From positions 1 through 36,482 of the forward strand of contig NZ_JAIMIA010000048.1 of NCBI RefSeq assembly GCF_019966495.1: a stretch of DNA of 36,482 nt, given 5' to 3'. How positions within the stretch are numbered: the first letter of the stretch is position 1; the number at the start of each line of letters is the position of its first letter. The DNA is from Tateyamaria pelophila. GTDB lineage: Bacteria > Pseudomonadota > Alphaproteobacteria > Rhodobacterales > Rhodobacteraceae. The notes under the pieces were generated by a model, which saw only the letters and a list, made by a program, of their open reading frames with translations, had not been told where the DNA came from and did no database searches. Both the position numbers and the translations under genes were made by a program. Shown in pieces: positions 1 to 9,906 of this stretch.

Positions 1-243
1 GTCACCGGCAGGAAGGCACATGAGATCCTGCACTGGGTTCACCGCGTGTTCTCCAACCTGAAGCGATGGGCGAAAGGTGTGTTCCACGGCCTCAGGAAAC
101 GACATCTGCAACGCTACCTCGATGAGTTCGTGTTCCGCTGGAACCGGCGACGACACATGTGCAGTGCCTTCGACACGCTGCTCGGAATCGGTGTCCGTCT
201 CGCGCCTGCAACCTATCGCGATTTCGTCGACCAGCGCGTCTGA
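1..243 (+). pseudogene. IS1595-family transposase, 3' end only (5' part outside window)
   Basis: Frame 1 is open from the first base to the stop at 241-243, about 80 residues with no start required inside the window. The tail contains FSNLKRW, KGVFHG, HLQRYLDEFVFRWNRR and a final ATYRDF region, the usual C-terminal signature of IS1595 (ISXO2-like) DDE transposases, which catalyse insertion-sequence movement. Whether the full gene is intact cannot be told because the upstream part is missing. No clear terminal inverted repeat was recognised after the stop. The call is from family memory of the motif, not a search. Confidence 0.75.
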
Positions 244-342
244 AAGCCATCTGTCATCATAAAAGCTACGTTTTATGCGCCCAAGCTGCGCCGCAAATTG
301 ATCCGATCCGCGCCTCAAGCCACAATCATCAGCTCTGTCGCC

Positions 343-501
343 TCAACATGTAGTCTTGCCGGAACAAAGGGGATAAGCCTTATCGCGATAAATTGTGCGT
401 AAGGACACATCCATTTCATAGGCAAGCGACTGTGCCGTCACCGGCGGCGGCAAACGGCGGAGGCTTTGCATCAATTGAAAAAGGCGGTGTGTTCTGGTCA
501 T
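343..501 (-). pseudogene. Truncated YafY/WYL-type HTH regulator (N-terminal HTH only)
   Basis: From the ATG at 501 the frame reads MTRTHRLFQLMQSLRR, then VTAQSLAYEMDVSLRTIYRD, which is the N-terminal winged-HTH of YafY-type transcriptional regulators. Family members are about 230 residues and carry a WYL domain. Here similarity stops after about residue 40 (base 382) and the frame ends 12 residues later, so the DNA-binding half survives without the effector domain. The junction near 381 is probably a deletion or insertion boundary. It is likely non-functional, though a free HTH fragment could be made. Confidence 0.6.
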
Positions 502-522
502 GTCGTACCATAGCAGATATAC

Positions 523-537
523 TGACAAAAATTGACA
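523..537 (-). promoter_or_regulatory. Direct repeat TGACA-N5-TGACA upstream of the truncated regulator
   Basis: TGACA occurs at 523-527 and again at 533-537, one helical turn apart, about 22-36 bases upstream of the truncated regulator's ATG. Paired TGACA/TGTCA repeats next to YafY-type regulator genes suggest an autoregulatory operator. This is inference from position and spacing. Confidence 0.3.
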
Positions 538-591
538 GCAAAATCCCTCACGCCGTCTCAATGAGCATCTGACAAGAAAACATCATGCTGA

Positions 592-702
592 CACGCAGGC
601 CGGAGGCGGCGGGTCGCAAACGCACGTCTTGAGCGGATCGAACCGGATGTGCGGAAAGACGGTGCTCTTGGCGCTTACGTCAACCCCATCTCCACAGCCT
701 GA
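592..702 (+). pseudogene. Open 36-codon tail of an unrecognised gene
   Basis: A frame with no start codon is open for 36 codons and stops at 700-702, just before the convergent rnr stop. It ends in ERIEPDVRKDGALGAYVNP, which looks protein-like. It may be the 3' remnant of a gene lost in the rearrangement that truncated its neighbour, or chance. I do not recognise the family. Confidence 0.2.
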
Positions 703-704
703 GG

Positions 705-2960
705 CTAGCTACGGCTGCGCTTGACCTTGCGTTTTACCTTGTCGTTGCGGCGTTTCGCCTTGGTGGGTTTGCGGCGCGGGCTGCGACCTGCCGGGCTGCG
801 CCGTCCTTTGGGCAAGGCTTCACCGTCCAACGCCAACAACTCCAGCGCAATGCCGCCTGTCACGGGCACAGCTTCGGCCAATCGGACGGTGGCCCGCTGG
901 CCCAGACTGATGACCAATCCGGTATCCGACCCCATCAGCGTGTTGGCCTCCCGGTCAAAATGGAAGTATTCCGCCCCGATGGACCGCATCGGCACAAGTC
1001 CATCCGCGCCGCTGTCATCCAACTTGACGAAAATGCCGAATTTGGCGATCCCCGCCACCCGGCCTTCCATCTCGTCGCCCACCCGTTCGCTCAGATAAGC
1101 CGCAAGATAACGATCCGTCGTGTCCCGCTCCGCCACCATTGATCGGCGTTCGGTGTTGGAAATCTGCAAGCCTGTCTTGTCCAGGTCTTCGATATCCTGC
1201 GGCGACAGGCCGTCCTTGCCCCAACCATGGGCCGATATCAGAGCCCGGTGCACGATCAGGTCGGAATAGCGGCGAATGGGCGAGGTAAAATGTGCATAGC
1301 TTTGCAGCGCCAGGCCGAAATGGCCAAAATTCTGCGGGCTGTAATAGGCCTGCGTCATCGACCGCAGGGTCGAAATATTGATCAACTCCGCATCGTCGGT
1401 CCCTTCGGCCTGCGCCAACAAGCGGTTCAGGTGTTCCGTTTTCAATACCTGCCCCTTGGCCAGGTTCAACCCCGCCGCCTGCGCCGTTTCGCGCAGGCTG
1501 TCCAGCTTGTCGGGCGATGGTTCCTCGTGCACCCGGAAGAGCAGCGGCGACGCCTTGGCAATCAGCGTCTCGGCGGCGGCCACATTGGCCAGCACCATGA
1601 ACTCTTCGATCAGGCGGTGCGCGTCCAGGCGATCCTTGAAACTGACGGACCGGACGGTACCATCGTCATCCAGCACAATCTGCCGCTCCGGCAGGTTCAG
1701 CTCCAGCGGCTGGCGGGCACGGCGGGCCTCGACCAAAGCGGCAAAAGCGGCGTAAAGTGGCTTCAGAACGAGCTCCAGCAACGGCCCCGTACGCTCATTC
1801 GGTGCACCATCAACCGCCGCCTGCACCTCTTCATAGTTCAGCGACGCGGGCGACCGCATCAACGCGCGATGAAACGAATGGTCGATCTTTTCGCCCTTTG
1901 CATTGATCTGCATCCGTACCGCGATACAGGCGCGGGGCACCCCTTCGTGCAGCGAACACAGGTCGCCCGACAGCCGGTCCGGCAGCATCGGTACAACGCG
2001 ATCCGGGAAGTAACTGGAATTTCCCCGTTTCTTCGCCTCTCGGTCCAGCGCAGAGCCGGGCGTGACATAGGCCGCAACATCCGCAATCGCGACCCAAATG
2101 ACATGGCCGCCCTTGTTCCTGGGGTCTTCGTCAGCATGGGCATAGCACGCATCGTCATGGTCCCGCGCGTCCCAAGGATCGATCGTGATCAAAGGCATCT
2201 CGCGAAAATCCTCGCGGCCTTTCAGGCCGACGGGCTTTTTGCGGTCAGCCTCGGCCACCACATCATCGGGAAAGCTGTCAGGAATGCCATGCTCATGGAT
2301 CGCGATCAGCGACACGGCCTTTGGGGCCGACGGGTCACCCAACCGGTTCACGACACGGGCGCGGGGCAGGCCCATGCGGGACTTCGGGCCCGCCTGTTCG
2401 ACCTCGACCAACTCTCCGTCTTTGGCCCCGTGTGTGGCATCGGCGGCCACGATCCACTCCCGATCGCTGCCCTTGTCGACGGGCATCACCCGCCCGCCCT
2501 CGGCCCCGACGCGGAACACGCCCAGCGCCCGGCGCGGATTGGTGCCAATCCGGCGGATCAGGCGGGCCTCGTAATGATAATCCTGATCTTTCACCAAGGT
2601 CAGGCGGGCCAAAATCCGGTCCCCCGCGCCCAGCGCCGGATCAGAGGCGCGTGGGATCACCAGCACCCGTGGCTCTACCCCGGTGCCGTGCCACTCCATC
2701 GGCTTGGCAAAGAGATCACCATCGTCGTCGGGCGCAAGCACCTGCAAGACACTGACCGGCGGCAGCCGATCCGGGTCCTGATAGGTCTTTTTACGTTTCT
2801 CCAGATGGCCTTCGTCCGCCAACTCCCTGAGCAGGCGTTTCAGGTCGATCCGGGCAGCCCCTTTGATGCCAAAGGCCTTGGCAATGTCGCGTTTGGCGGT
2901 GAGGGTCGGATTGGCGGAAATCCAGTCGAGGATTTCGGGCTTTGATGGGATACGGGTCAT
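705..2960 (-). CDS. rnr: Ribonuclease R (RNB-family 3'-5' exoribonuclease)
   Basis: A 751-residue protein for processive 3'-5' degradation of structured RNA. Seen in order: an N-terminal winged-helix-like region, cold-shock OB domains, the RNB catalytic core with DPWDARDHDDA (the Asp cluster that binds Mg2+) and SALDREAKKRGNSSYFPDRVVP, the HFTSPIRRYSDL motif, an S1 domain (GRVAGIAKFGIFVKL) and a Lys/Arg-rich tail of about 35 residues. The ATG at 2960 is chosen because homologues begin near MTRIPSKPEI; an upstream extension to 3140 would overlap the preceding gene. It is the last gene of the dap-linked minus-strand run, 31 bases after the DUF2064 gene. Confidence 0.95.
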   Translation of the reverse strand: MTRIPSKPEILDWISANPTLTAKRDIAKAFGIKGAARIDLKRLLRELADEGHLEKRKKTYQDPDRLPPVSVLQVLAPDDDGDLFAKPMEWHGTGVEPRVLVIPRASDPALGAGDRILARLTLVKDQDYHYEARLIRRIGTNPRRALGVFRVGAEGGRVMPVDKGSDREWIVAADATHGAKDGELVEVEQAGPKSRMGLPRARVVNRLGDPSAPKAVSLIAIHEHGIPDSFPDDVVAEADRKKPVGLKGREDFREMPLITIDPWDARDHDDACYAHADEDPRNKGGHVIWVAIADVAAYVTPGSALDREAKKRGNSSYFPDRVVPMLPDRLSGDLCSLHEGVPRACIAVRMQINAKGEKIDHSFHRALMRSPASLNYEEVQAAVDGAPNERTGPLLELVLKPLYAAFAALVEARRARQPLELNLPERQIVLDDDGTVRSVSFKDRLDAHRLIEEFMVLANVAAAETLIAKASPLLFRVHEEPSPDKLDSLRETAQAAGLNLAKGQVLKTEHLNRLLAQAEGTDDAELINISTLRSMTQAYYSPQNFGHFGLALQSYAHFTSPIRRYSDLIVHRALISAHGWGKDGLSPQDIEDLDKTGLQISNTERRSMVAERDTTDRYLAAYLSERVGDEMEGRVAGIAKFGIFVKLDDSGADGLVPMRSIGAEYFHFDREANTLMGSDTGLVISLGQRATVRLAEAVPVTGGIALELLALDGEALPKGRRSPAGRSPRRKPTKAKRRNDKVKRKVKRSRS

Positions 2961-2991
2961 GAACTTCAGGTAGCACGCAGGTGGCGGGGCG

Positions 2992-3561
2992 TCATGGCAA
3001 ATCGTGCACTGTATCGACATCCACGAGCGTTTGAACGTAAGCAATGCGTGCCCCGCCCAATGCCGCAACGCTGTCAGCCAGCGCGTGTCGCGTGGACCAC
3101 CGAACTCCCCCCAGCATGCCGGGGCGGCACCGGACGCCACGTTTCGCCCCGATCAGCCAATATCCCCCGTCCGGGGCAGGCCCAAACACCACGTCATTGT
3201 CTCCGAGTACCGCAAAGGCCTCCCCAACACGCGCCCGTGTGATCCCCGGCACATCCGCACCGATCACACAAACCGGCCCACCCGCCTTGCGCATCATCCG
3301 CAGCATACGATCCCCGAGTGTCCCGCTTCCTTGGGGCCAGCGTGCAAACTGACCCGGCCAGACCCGTGATTGCGTCCCTGCCACGTCAGGCGCCACCGCC
3401 AGCACGACATCCCAGCGCGGATCACATATCCGGCGCAGCAGCCCGCGCACCTGGTGGCGGAACCACCACGCCGCCGCCGTCATGCCGATGTCCCGACCAA
3501 GCCGCGTCTTGACGCGGCCAGCCTGTGGCACTTTCAGCATGATGATCAGCGTCGGCCTCAC
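2992..3561 (-). CDS. DUF2064 / TIGR04282-type glycosyltransferase-like protein
   Basis: A 189-residue protein with the nucleotidyltransferase-like Rossmann start LIIMLKVPQAGRVKTRLG and the later VCVIGADVPGI and FGPAPDGGYWLIGAK motifs typical of the TIGR04282/DUF2064 family. The substrate is unknown; family members resemble GT-A glycosyltransferases and CofC-like nucleotidyltransferases. The first codon is GTG at 3561, inside the stop of the preceding GNAT gene (GTGA overlap); an ATG at 3540 is possible. The overlap implies translational coupling. Function in this operon is not evident from the neighbours. Confidence 0.8.
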   Translation of the reverse strand: MRPTLIIMLKVPQAGRVKTRLGRDIGMTAAAWWFRHQVRGLLRRICDPRWDVVLAVAPDVAGTQSRVWPGQFARWPQGSGTLGDRMLRMMRKAGGPVCVIGADVPGITRARVGEAFAVLGDNDVVFGPAPDGGYWLIGAKRGVRCRPGMLGGVRWSTRHALADSVAALGGARIAYVQTLVDVDTVHDLP

Positions 3562-3980
3562 ACAGCGCGTTCCATGTCCCGGTGCGGCATGCCCGCATCA
3601 TCATAGACCGGGCCGAAGGCGGAAAACCCCAGCTTCTCATAAAACCCCAGTGCATGGACCTGCGCACCCAGCTTGGCCCGCGTGACACCGGGCTGCGCGC
3701 GTGCCAAGTCAACGCAAGCTTCGATGATCTCAGCGCCCAGCCCCAGCCCGCGCGCGTCTTTCAGCACGCAGACTCGGCCGATCCTGGCCAAATCCCCCGA
3801 CAGCAAGATACGAGCGGTCCCGACCGGCCGATCGTCCATCCGCGCCAAGAGATGCAGGGCCGCGCCATCCAACCCATCAATCTCATCTGCTTCACTGACG
3901 TTCTGTTCTTCCATGAAAACGGCGCGACGCACGGCCAGACAGGCCGACAGATCGTCCGTCCGCTCAATCGTCCAGGTCAA
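3558..3980 (-). CDS. GNAT-family N-acetyltransferase (ElaA-like)
   Basis: A 140-residue acetyl-CoA-dependent acyltransferase. It has the GNAT order: an N-terminal [13 protein letters not shown] region, strand [17 protein letters not shown], the acetyl-CoA binding segment [25 protein letters not shown] (R-x-x-G-x-G/A loop as RGLGLG), then the [17 protein letters not shown]-terminal motif. The acceptor is unknown. The start appears to be TTG at 3980 because the next frame boundary is the dapE stop, giving a TTGA overlap; no better in-frame ATG precedes the conserved region. Confidence 0.85.
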   Translation of the reverse strand: MTWTIERTDDLSACLAVRRAVFMEEQNVSEADEIDGLDGAALHLLARMDDRPVGTARILLSGDLARIGRVCVLKDARGLGLGAEIIEACVDLARAQPGVTRAKLGAQVHALGFYEKLGFSAFGPVYDDAGMPHRDMERAV

Positions 3981-5122
3981 GCGAAATAGTCCCGCAGAAT
4001 GCGGCCGTAGATCGATTTGAGTTGATGGATATGGTCGACGCGCACATGCTCATCCACTTGATGCATCGACTGTCCCACCAGGCCGAATTCGACAACCGGG
4101 CAGTGGTTTTTGACAAAGCGCGCATCCGACGTGCCGCCCGTTGTGCTCAATTCCGGCACCACGCCTGTCTCGGCCTCGACAGCTTTTGCCACTAGATCCG
4201 ACAGCGGGCCGGGCGGGGTCAAAAAGCTTTCGCCGGACACCTGAACGGTCATGTCAATCTCGACCCCGTAGGCGACCGCAACCGCGTCCGCCTGCGCTTG
4301 TAACCACGCCGTCAGGCTCTCCCCGCTATGGGTGTCGTTGAACCGGATGTTGACCGTCGCGCGAGCCTGCGCCGGGATCACGTTCGTGGCGGGATTGCCC
4401 ACGTCCACCGTCACGATGGCCAAAGTCGAGGCGTCGAAATGATCGGTGCCCCGATCCAGTTCGTGACTGGCTAACTGATCCATCAGGCGCATCATCGGGT
4501 TCAGCGGATTGTTGGCCCGGTGCGGATAGGCGGCGTGCCCCTGTTTGCCCGTGACCGTGAACCACGCGTTCATCGACCCGCGCCGCCCGATCTTGATCAT
4601 GTCGCCCATGGCGTTCGGGCAGGTCGGTTCGCCGACTAGGCAGACACTCATCGCCTCGCCCGCACCGGCCATATAATCCAGCAAAGCGGTGGTGCCATCC
4701 ACGGCATCGCCTTCTTCGTCCCCGGTAATGGCCAGTACAACGGCCCCATCCGGTGGCGTATCCCGCACAAAATCAACCGCTGCCGCCGCAAAAGCCGCCA
4801 CGCCGGACTTCATGTCAGTGGTGCCGCGCCCATACATAACGCCGTCCTTGACCTCGGCCCCAAAGGGCGGCATCGACCAATCCGCCACATTCCCGATGGG
4901 CACGACGTCCGTATGACCATTAAAACCAAACGTACGCGTATGCCGCTTGTCGCCCCAGCGGGCATAAAGGTTACGAATGCCGCCACGATCCGCCCAGGCA
5001 CAGTCGAACCCCGCACCGCTCAGCAGCTCATGCAAAACGTCCATCGCACCCCCGTCCGCAGGTGTGACGGAGGCACAACGCACCAAATCAGCGGTCAGTC
5101 GGACGGGATCAATCGGGGGCAT
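3977..5122 (-). CDS. dapE: Succinyl-diaminopimelate desuccinylase
   Basis: A 381-residue M20-family zinc metallohydrolase that removes succinate from N-succinyl-LL-diaminopimelate in lysine and peptidoglycan precursor synthesis. Metal and catalytic motifs are visible: [41 protein letters not shown], a mid-protein [22 protein letters not shown] dimerisation segment, and [10 protein letters not shown] near the end. The ATG at 5122 is preferred over 5149 because GAAAGG lies 8 bases upstream of it. It lies in the same run as dapD, separated by a 115-residue ORF. Confidence 0.95.
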   Translation of the reverse strand: MPPIDPVRLTADLVRCASVTPADGGAMDVLHELLSGAGFDCAWADRGGIRNLYARWGDKRHTRTFGFNGHTDVVPIGNVADWSMPPFGAEVKDGVMYGRGTTDMKSGVAAFAAAAVDFVRDTPPDGAVVLAITGDEEGDAVDGTTALLDYMAGAGEAMSVCLVGEPTCPNAMGDMIKIGRRGSMNAWFTVTGKQGHAAYPHRANNPLNPMMRLMDQLASHELDRGTDHFDASTLAIVTVDVGNPATNVIPAQARATVNIRFNDTHSGESLTAWLQAQADAVAVAYGVEIDMTVQVSGESFLTPPGPLSDLVAKAVEAETGVVPELSTTGGTSDARFVKNHCPVVEFGLVGQSMHQVDEHVRVDHIHQLKSIYGRILRDYFA

Positions 5123-5222
5123 GTCTGGGCCTTTCGGGTTGATGTGCAAACAGGTAGTGGCGAAAGGGCCGCTGTTCCAGTCTGTTGACCTTAAAGGGGC
5201 GCGACCGGCGCGGGGCCCTATA

Positions 5223-5570
5223 TCAGGCCTTGTCGAAAAACGGCGTCATCTGCGCCACGATCACCGAGTTCTCGTCCAGCGCACGCTGCATCAGCTCACG
5301 CTCGTCATCATCGATCTCGTGACCTTCGGCCTCGCGCTCGGCCAGGGTGCCATAGCCGGTCACGTCCAAAGGGGCCGTATCCGCCTGCTTGAGTAGAGCC
5401 ACCGTTTCGCGCACCGCCTCGGCCTCGTCCACACCGCTTGCAAAACACATCAGCGCCGCACCCGTCGCACCCTTGGGCAACCCGTCACCGGCCTTGCGCC
5501 CGATCTGCACCAGCAAGGTATAGACCTGCTGGCGCGACGGTTTCTTGGGCTTTTTGGGCGTCTCAGTCAC
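5223..5570 (-). CDS. Hypothetical 115-residue protein in the dap operon
   Basis: Not recognised beyond resemblance to conserved roseobacter hypotheticals. It has a basic N-terminus ([11 protein letters not shown]), a central helix-rich stretch [30 protein letters not shown], and an acidic region [15 protein letters not shown]. No signal peptide or membrane segment is seen; it is probably a small soluble cytosolic protein. It overlaps the dapD 3' end by 8 bases and precedes dapE by about 100 bases, so it is co-transcribed with lysine/peptidoglycan genes. A role in that pathway is only inferred from position. Confidence 0.75.
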   Translation of the reverse strand: MTETPKKPKKPSRQQVYTLLVQIGRKAGDGLPKGATGAALMCFASGVDEAEAVRETVALLKQADTAPLDVTGYGTLAEREAEGHEIDDDERELMQRALDENSVIVAQMTPFFDKA

Positions 5571-6390
5571 GCAAAAGCTCGTTGATCGAGGTCTTGGAGC
5601 GGGTCCGCGCGTCGACTTTCTTCACGATCACCGCGCAATAGAGGTTCACACCATTCTTCGACGGCATCGAGCCCGCCACGACCACAGACCCCGCAGGCAC
5701 TTCGCCATAGGTGAATTCGCCGGTTTCGCGGTCCACGATCTTGGTCGACTGGCCGATGAAGACGCCCATGCCAAGCACGGAACCTTCGCGCACGATGCAG
5801 CCCTCAACGACTTCTGACCGTGCACCGATAAAGCAGTTGTCCTCGATGATCGTCGGCCCCGCCTGCATCGGCTCCAGAACGCCGCCGATGCCAACGCCCC
5901 CAGAAAGGTGCACATTCTTGCCGATCTGCGCGCAGGAGCCGACCGTGGCCCAGGTATCGACCATGGTGCCTTCGTCCACATAGGCGCCAAGGTTTACAAA
6001 GGACGGCATCAGAACCACGCCGGGTGCGATAAAGGCCGACTTGCGCACGATACAGTTAGGCACCGCACGAAAACCCGCAGATTTCCACTCGTCGTCGCCC
6101 CAGCCCTTGAACTTGCTGTCGACCTTGTCCCACCAGCCGCCGCCCTGCGGGCCGCCGTCCTGCTGTTCCATATCCTTGATGCGAAAACCCAGCAGCACGG
6201 CTTTTTTGGCCCACTGGTTCACATGCCATGTGCCATCATCCTGACGCTCGGCCACACGCAGCCCGCCACCGTCAAGGGCTGCCAGCGTCTCTTCGATCGC
6301 GTCACGGGTTTCACCTGTCGTGGCGGGCGTAATTGTATCACGCGCCTCCCATGCGGCTTCGATTGCGGTTTCAAGCTGAGCGTTGGACAT
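5563..6390 (-). CDS. dapD: 2,3,4,5-tetrahydropyridine-2,6-dicarboxylate N-succinyltransferase
   Basis: A 275-residue enzyme, the usual family length, transferring succinyl from succinyl-CoA to tetrahydrodipicolinate, the step before the aminotransferase and DapE. It shows the N-terminal helical region, then a left-handed beta-helix of hexapeptide repeats (for example [20 protein letters not shown] and [19 protein letters not shown]), then the C-terminal segment GSMPSKNG. The ATG at 6390 is preceded by GGGGAGAA. It is the first gene of the minus-strand run; a 7-bp inverted repeat lies in its leader (6416-6437). Confidence 0.96.
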   Translation of the reverse strand: MSNAQLETAIEAAWEARDTITPATTGETRDAIEETLAALDGGGLRVAERQDDGTWHVNQWAKKAVLLGFRIKDMEQQDGGPQGGGWWDKVDSKFKGWGDDEWKSAGFRAVPNCIVRKSAFIAPGVVLMPSFVNLGAYVDEGTMVDTWATVGSCAQIGKNVHLSGGVGIGGVLEPMQAGPTIIEDNCFIGARSEVVEGCIVREGSVLGMGVFIGQSTKIVDRETGEFTYGEVPAGSVVVAGSMPSKNGVNLYCAVIVKKVDARTRSKTSINELLRD

Positions 6391-6415
6391 CTGGATTCTC
6401 CCCGAAAAGCGTCGC

Positions 6416-6437
6416 GGCGCTTAGACAACAAAGCGCC
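6416..6437 (-). promoter_or_regulatory. Inverted repeat in the dapD leader
   Basis: GGCGCTT (6416-6422) and AAGCGCC (6431-6437) are perfect 7-base arms around an 8-base spacer, 26-47 bases upstream of the dapD ATG in the divergent gap with the LOG gene. It could be an operator or a leader hairpin. Confidence 0.35.
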
Positions 6438-6513
6438 TCCCCATGCAATCACATCTGGGCAACGGCGCATCATCGCGCTACGCCTAAGCCAAGCCCATGA
6501 GGAGCACACCAAT

Positions 6514-7356
6514 ATGAAAGACGACCGCCATAGCCCGTTTCGCGACGCGCATACCGACCGTACCGCCGCCCAAGGGGTCCCGAATACGCCGCAAACGCGT
6601 TCGCCGTCCTATACGCTGGCCTTCGCGGACAACGAATTCCTATGCCGCGAAGACTTGCGGCCAGTTCGATTGCAGCTGGAATTGCTCAAATCTGAATTGA
6701 TGATGAATGAGGCAGGGATCGAAACCACCGTCGTATTGTTTGGTGGCGCGCGCATTCCTGACCCGGTGAACAAGGCCACGGCACGCACGCAAACGCTCTC
6801 TGATCTGTCGCATTTCTATGATGAGGCGCGCGAATTTGCGCGGTTGATGACGCAAAAATCCATGGAAACGGGTGGGCGTCAAAACGTGATCGTGACAGGC
6901 GGCGGGCCGGGCGTGATGGAGGCGGGCAATCGCGGCGCCTATGACGCCGGCGGTCATTCGATCGGACTGAACATCGTTTTGCCCTTTGAACAGGCACCCA
7001 ACGCCTATGTGACGCCGGACCTCAGCTTCAACTTCCACTACTTTGCCATCCGCAAAATGCACTTCCTGATGCGCGCGCGGGCCATCTGCGTCTTTCCCGG
7101 CGGGTTCGGCACGCTGGACGAATTGTTCGAATCGCTCACATTGATCCAGACGGGCCGAATGGAGCGCGTGCCGTTCCTGCTTTTTGGGCGGGCCTTTTGG
7201 GAGAAGATCATCAATTGGGACGCGCTTGCGGATGCGGGTACGATTTCCGCTGACGATCTTGACCTCTTCCGTTTCGTCGACAGCGCCCGCGAAGCCATCG
7301 ATATTCTGGAGAACTGGGGTTCAACTGAAAAACGCGGAGATGTACCCGGGCGATAA
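6514..7356 (+). CDS. LOG-family protein (TIGR00730), lysine decarboxylase-like fold
   Basis: A 280-residue LOG-family protein. Relatives are cytokinin riboside 5'-monophosphate phosphoribohydrolases or other nucleotide hydrolases, despite old 'lysine decarboxylase' labels. The two family motifs are present: GGGPGVMEAGNRGA (129-142) and PGGFGTLDE (195-203), with the Arg-Lys pair at 180-181. It has an extra N-terminal part of about 70 residues compared with the compact plant-type LOG. The ATG at 6514 has GAGGAG upstream; a much longer open frame to 5908 is antisense to dapD and is not credible. It is divergent from dapD and followed 21 bases later by the DUF502 gene. Confidence 0.85.
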   Translation: MKDDRHSPFRDAHTDRTAAQGVPNTPQTRSPSYTLAFADNEFLCREDLRPVRLQLELLKSELMMNEAGIETTVVLFGGARIPDPVNKATARTQTLSDLSHFYDEAREFARLMTQKSMETGGRQNVIVTGGGPGVMEAGNRGAYDAGGHSIGLNIVLPFEQAPNAYVTPDLSFNFHYFAIRKMHFLMRARAICVFPGGFGTLDELFESLTLIQTGRMERVPFLLFGRAFWEKIINWDALADAGTISADDLDLFRFVDSAREAIDILENWGSTEKRGDVPGR

Positions 7357-7377
7357 CCGGCGCATGGAGAGAGAGCT

Positions 7378-7962
7378 ATGAAGACGACAATACTCGGGGG
7401 CATCATCTTTCTGGTGCCCATCGCGATGTTGGCCATCCTGCTGACCAAGGCCTACCATATCGGCATCGCGGTTGCAGGCCCCATCGACAAGCTGATCCCC
7501 TTCGATGCGGTTGCCGGCATTGCTCTGGTCAACATCCTAGCGATCTTGTTGATTCTGCTGCTGTGTTTCCTTTGCGGAGTGCTGGCCAGAGTGGCCTTCG
7601 TCGCGTCCAAGATCAACTCGATCGACGGATTGCTCATCGACATGATGCCAGGCTATGCCGTGGCAAAGGGCGTCATCGGCAGCGTCGCAAATCAAGAGGA
7701 AATCTCCGCCCTCCTCACCCCTGTCCTGGTCCGCTTTGACGATTACTCCCAGATAGCATTCGAGATTGAGCGCAACGAAACCGAAGCCGTCATTTTCCTG
7801 CCCGGCGCCCCCTCCACATGGTCGGGATCGACCGTCATGGTTGACGTCGCGCGGGTCAGCAAGATCGATGCCCCGACTCACAAAACCGTAAAAACGATGC
7901 GCGTTCTGGGGCGCGGATCCTTGCAATTGGTCGCAGGCGACGCGGCAAAACCCGACGCCTGA
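7378..7962 (+). CDS. DUF502 family membrane protein
   Basis: A 194-residue inner-membrane protein of unknown function. Two hydrophobic segments are plain: residues about 4-24 (ILGGIIFLVPIAMLAILL) and about 45-72 (AGIALVNILAILLILLLCFLCGVLA), with a short loop between; the C-terminal 115 residues are soluble and include the family's PGYAVAKGVIG and TWSGSTVMVD segments. It starts 21 bases after the LOG gene with GAGAG upstream, so the two are probably co-transcribed. It converges on rlmN with only 27 bases between stops. Confidence 0.8.
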   Translation: MKTTILGGIIFLVPIAMLAILLTKAYHIGIAVAGPIDKLIPFDAVAGIALVNILAILLILLLCFLCGVLARVAFVASKINSIDGLLIDMMPGYAVAKGVIGSVANQEEISALLTPVLVRFDDYSQIAFEIERNETEAVIFLPGAPSTWSGSTVMVDVARVSKIDAPTHKTVKTMRVLGRGSLQLVAGDAAKPDA

Positions 7963-7989
7963 CAGATCACCCCGGTCGCTGCGCGCCCG

Positions 7990-9162
<1,173 letters not shown>

Positions 9163-9240
9163 GATAAATTCCAAACAAGTAAGGGTGATGTGCCCCTATA
9201 TAGGAAAACTGCGGACGATCAAAAGGGAATCGCCCACAGT

Positions 9241-9296
9241 TTCTCTTGGCCAAAAATATCCCAGGGGAGTCCGCAGGACGGGGGCAGAGCCCCCAA
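9241..9296 (-). repeat. Dispersed roseobacter-type intergenic element, copy A
   Basis: Read on the minus strand this has a self-complementary GGGGGCTCTGCCCCC, then CTCCCCTGGGATATTTTT and the tail GGCCAAGAGAAA. It begins a few bases after the stop of the AhpD-like gene (9302), in the right orientation and with a T-tract for a terminator. Three relatives occur in this window (12111-12134, 26045-26104, 30551-30580). The conserved bases after the T-tract are not explained by termination alone. Confidence 0.6.
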
Positions 9297-9301
9297 CCGC
9301 G

Positions 9302-9868
9302 TCACTCCGCCGCGACAGCCTTGGGTGTCCAGGCAAATGGCGCAAAAGCCGCGTCCGTCGGCGTGTCAAACAGGCTGTTGGTGAAGTTTGACAGCACCTT
9401 CTGCCCATAAATCAGGATCGTGTCGAGAATCGCTCGCTCACCGTATCCAGCGGCTTCGAACGCGGCGACGGCGTCCGCACCGGGACGACCATGAGTGTCG
9501 CGGAGCGCCAACGTGAAGGTGCGCAGCGCTTCCAGTTTGGCAGGCAATGGCGTTTCGTCGCGCAGGGCATTGATGATGTCGGCGTCAATCTTCTCGCCTT
9601 TTGCGATGCCTGTATGGGCCGGCACGCAGTAATGACACCTGTTGGCCACGTTCACCGTCATCCAGACAACGGTGCGTTCTTCGGGGGTGAATGCGGTGCC
9701 CTCAATCGCCAGACGATGCAGGTGCTGATACCCCTCCAGCAATCCGGGGCTTTGTGCCATCACGCCGTGCAGGCTTGGCAAACGCCCAAAAGCCTTGATC
9801 GAGTTTTCCAGAAGCGGTTTTGACGCTTCTGGTGCGGTTTCAAGCGTGTGAACTGTTGTGGTGACCAT
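9302..9868 (-). CDS. Carboxymuconolactone decarboxylase / AhpD-like protein
   Basis: A 188-residue AhpD-like protein. The active-site motif EERTVVWMTVNVANRCHYCVPAH places the CxxC at residues 78 and 81 with His85, the arrangement of AhpD-type peroxidase/disulfide reductases. The ATG at 9868 has AAAGGAAA upstream. A perfect inverted repeat (9907-9928) sits 39-60 bases upstream, suggesting control by a dedicated repressor. The electron donor and substrate cannot be told from sequence. Confidence 0.85.
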   Translation of the reverse strand: MVTTTVHTLETAPEASKPLLENSIKAFGRLPSLHGVMAQSPGLLEGYQHLHRLAIEGTAFTPEERTVVWMTVNVANRCHYCVPAHTGIAKGEKIDADIINALRDETPLPAKLEALRTFTLALRDTHGRPGADAVAAFEAAGYGERAILDTILIYGQKVLSNFTNSLFDTPTDAAFAPFAWTPKAVAAE

Positions 9869-9906
9869 GTCTGTTTCCTTTCCGGGTTTCTTAAATCAAG
9901 ACATAA

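Larger units (their letters stand above)
244..704. other. Intergenic scar between transposase tail and rnr
   Basis: A 460-base stretch holding only gene debris. It contains a truncated YafY-type regulator on the minus strand (343-501), a direct repeat TGACA-N5-TGACA upstream of it (523-537), and a short open plus-strand frame (592-702) of unknown origin. Nothing else coding was recognised. The mixture next to a transposase gene suggests rearrangement; no target-site duplication was identified. Confidence 0.6.

Noticed and set aside
1227-2945. A 572-codon open plus-strand frame
   Set aside because: It is antisense to rnr, an unambiguous gene; long antisense frames are expected in GC-rich DNA and the translation has no family features.
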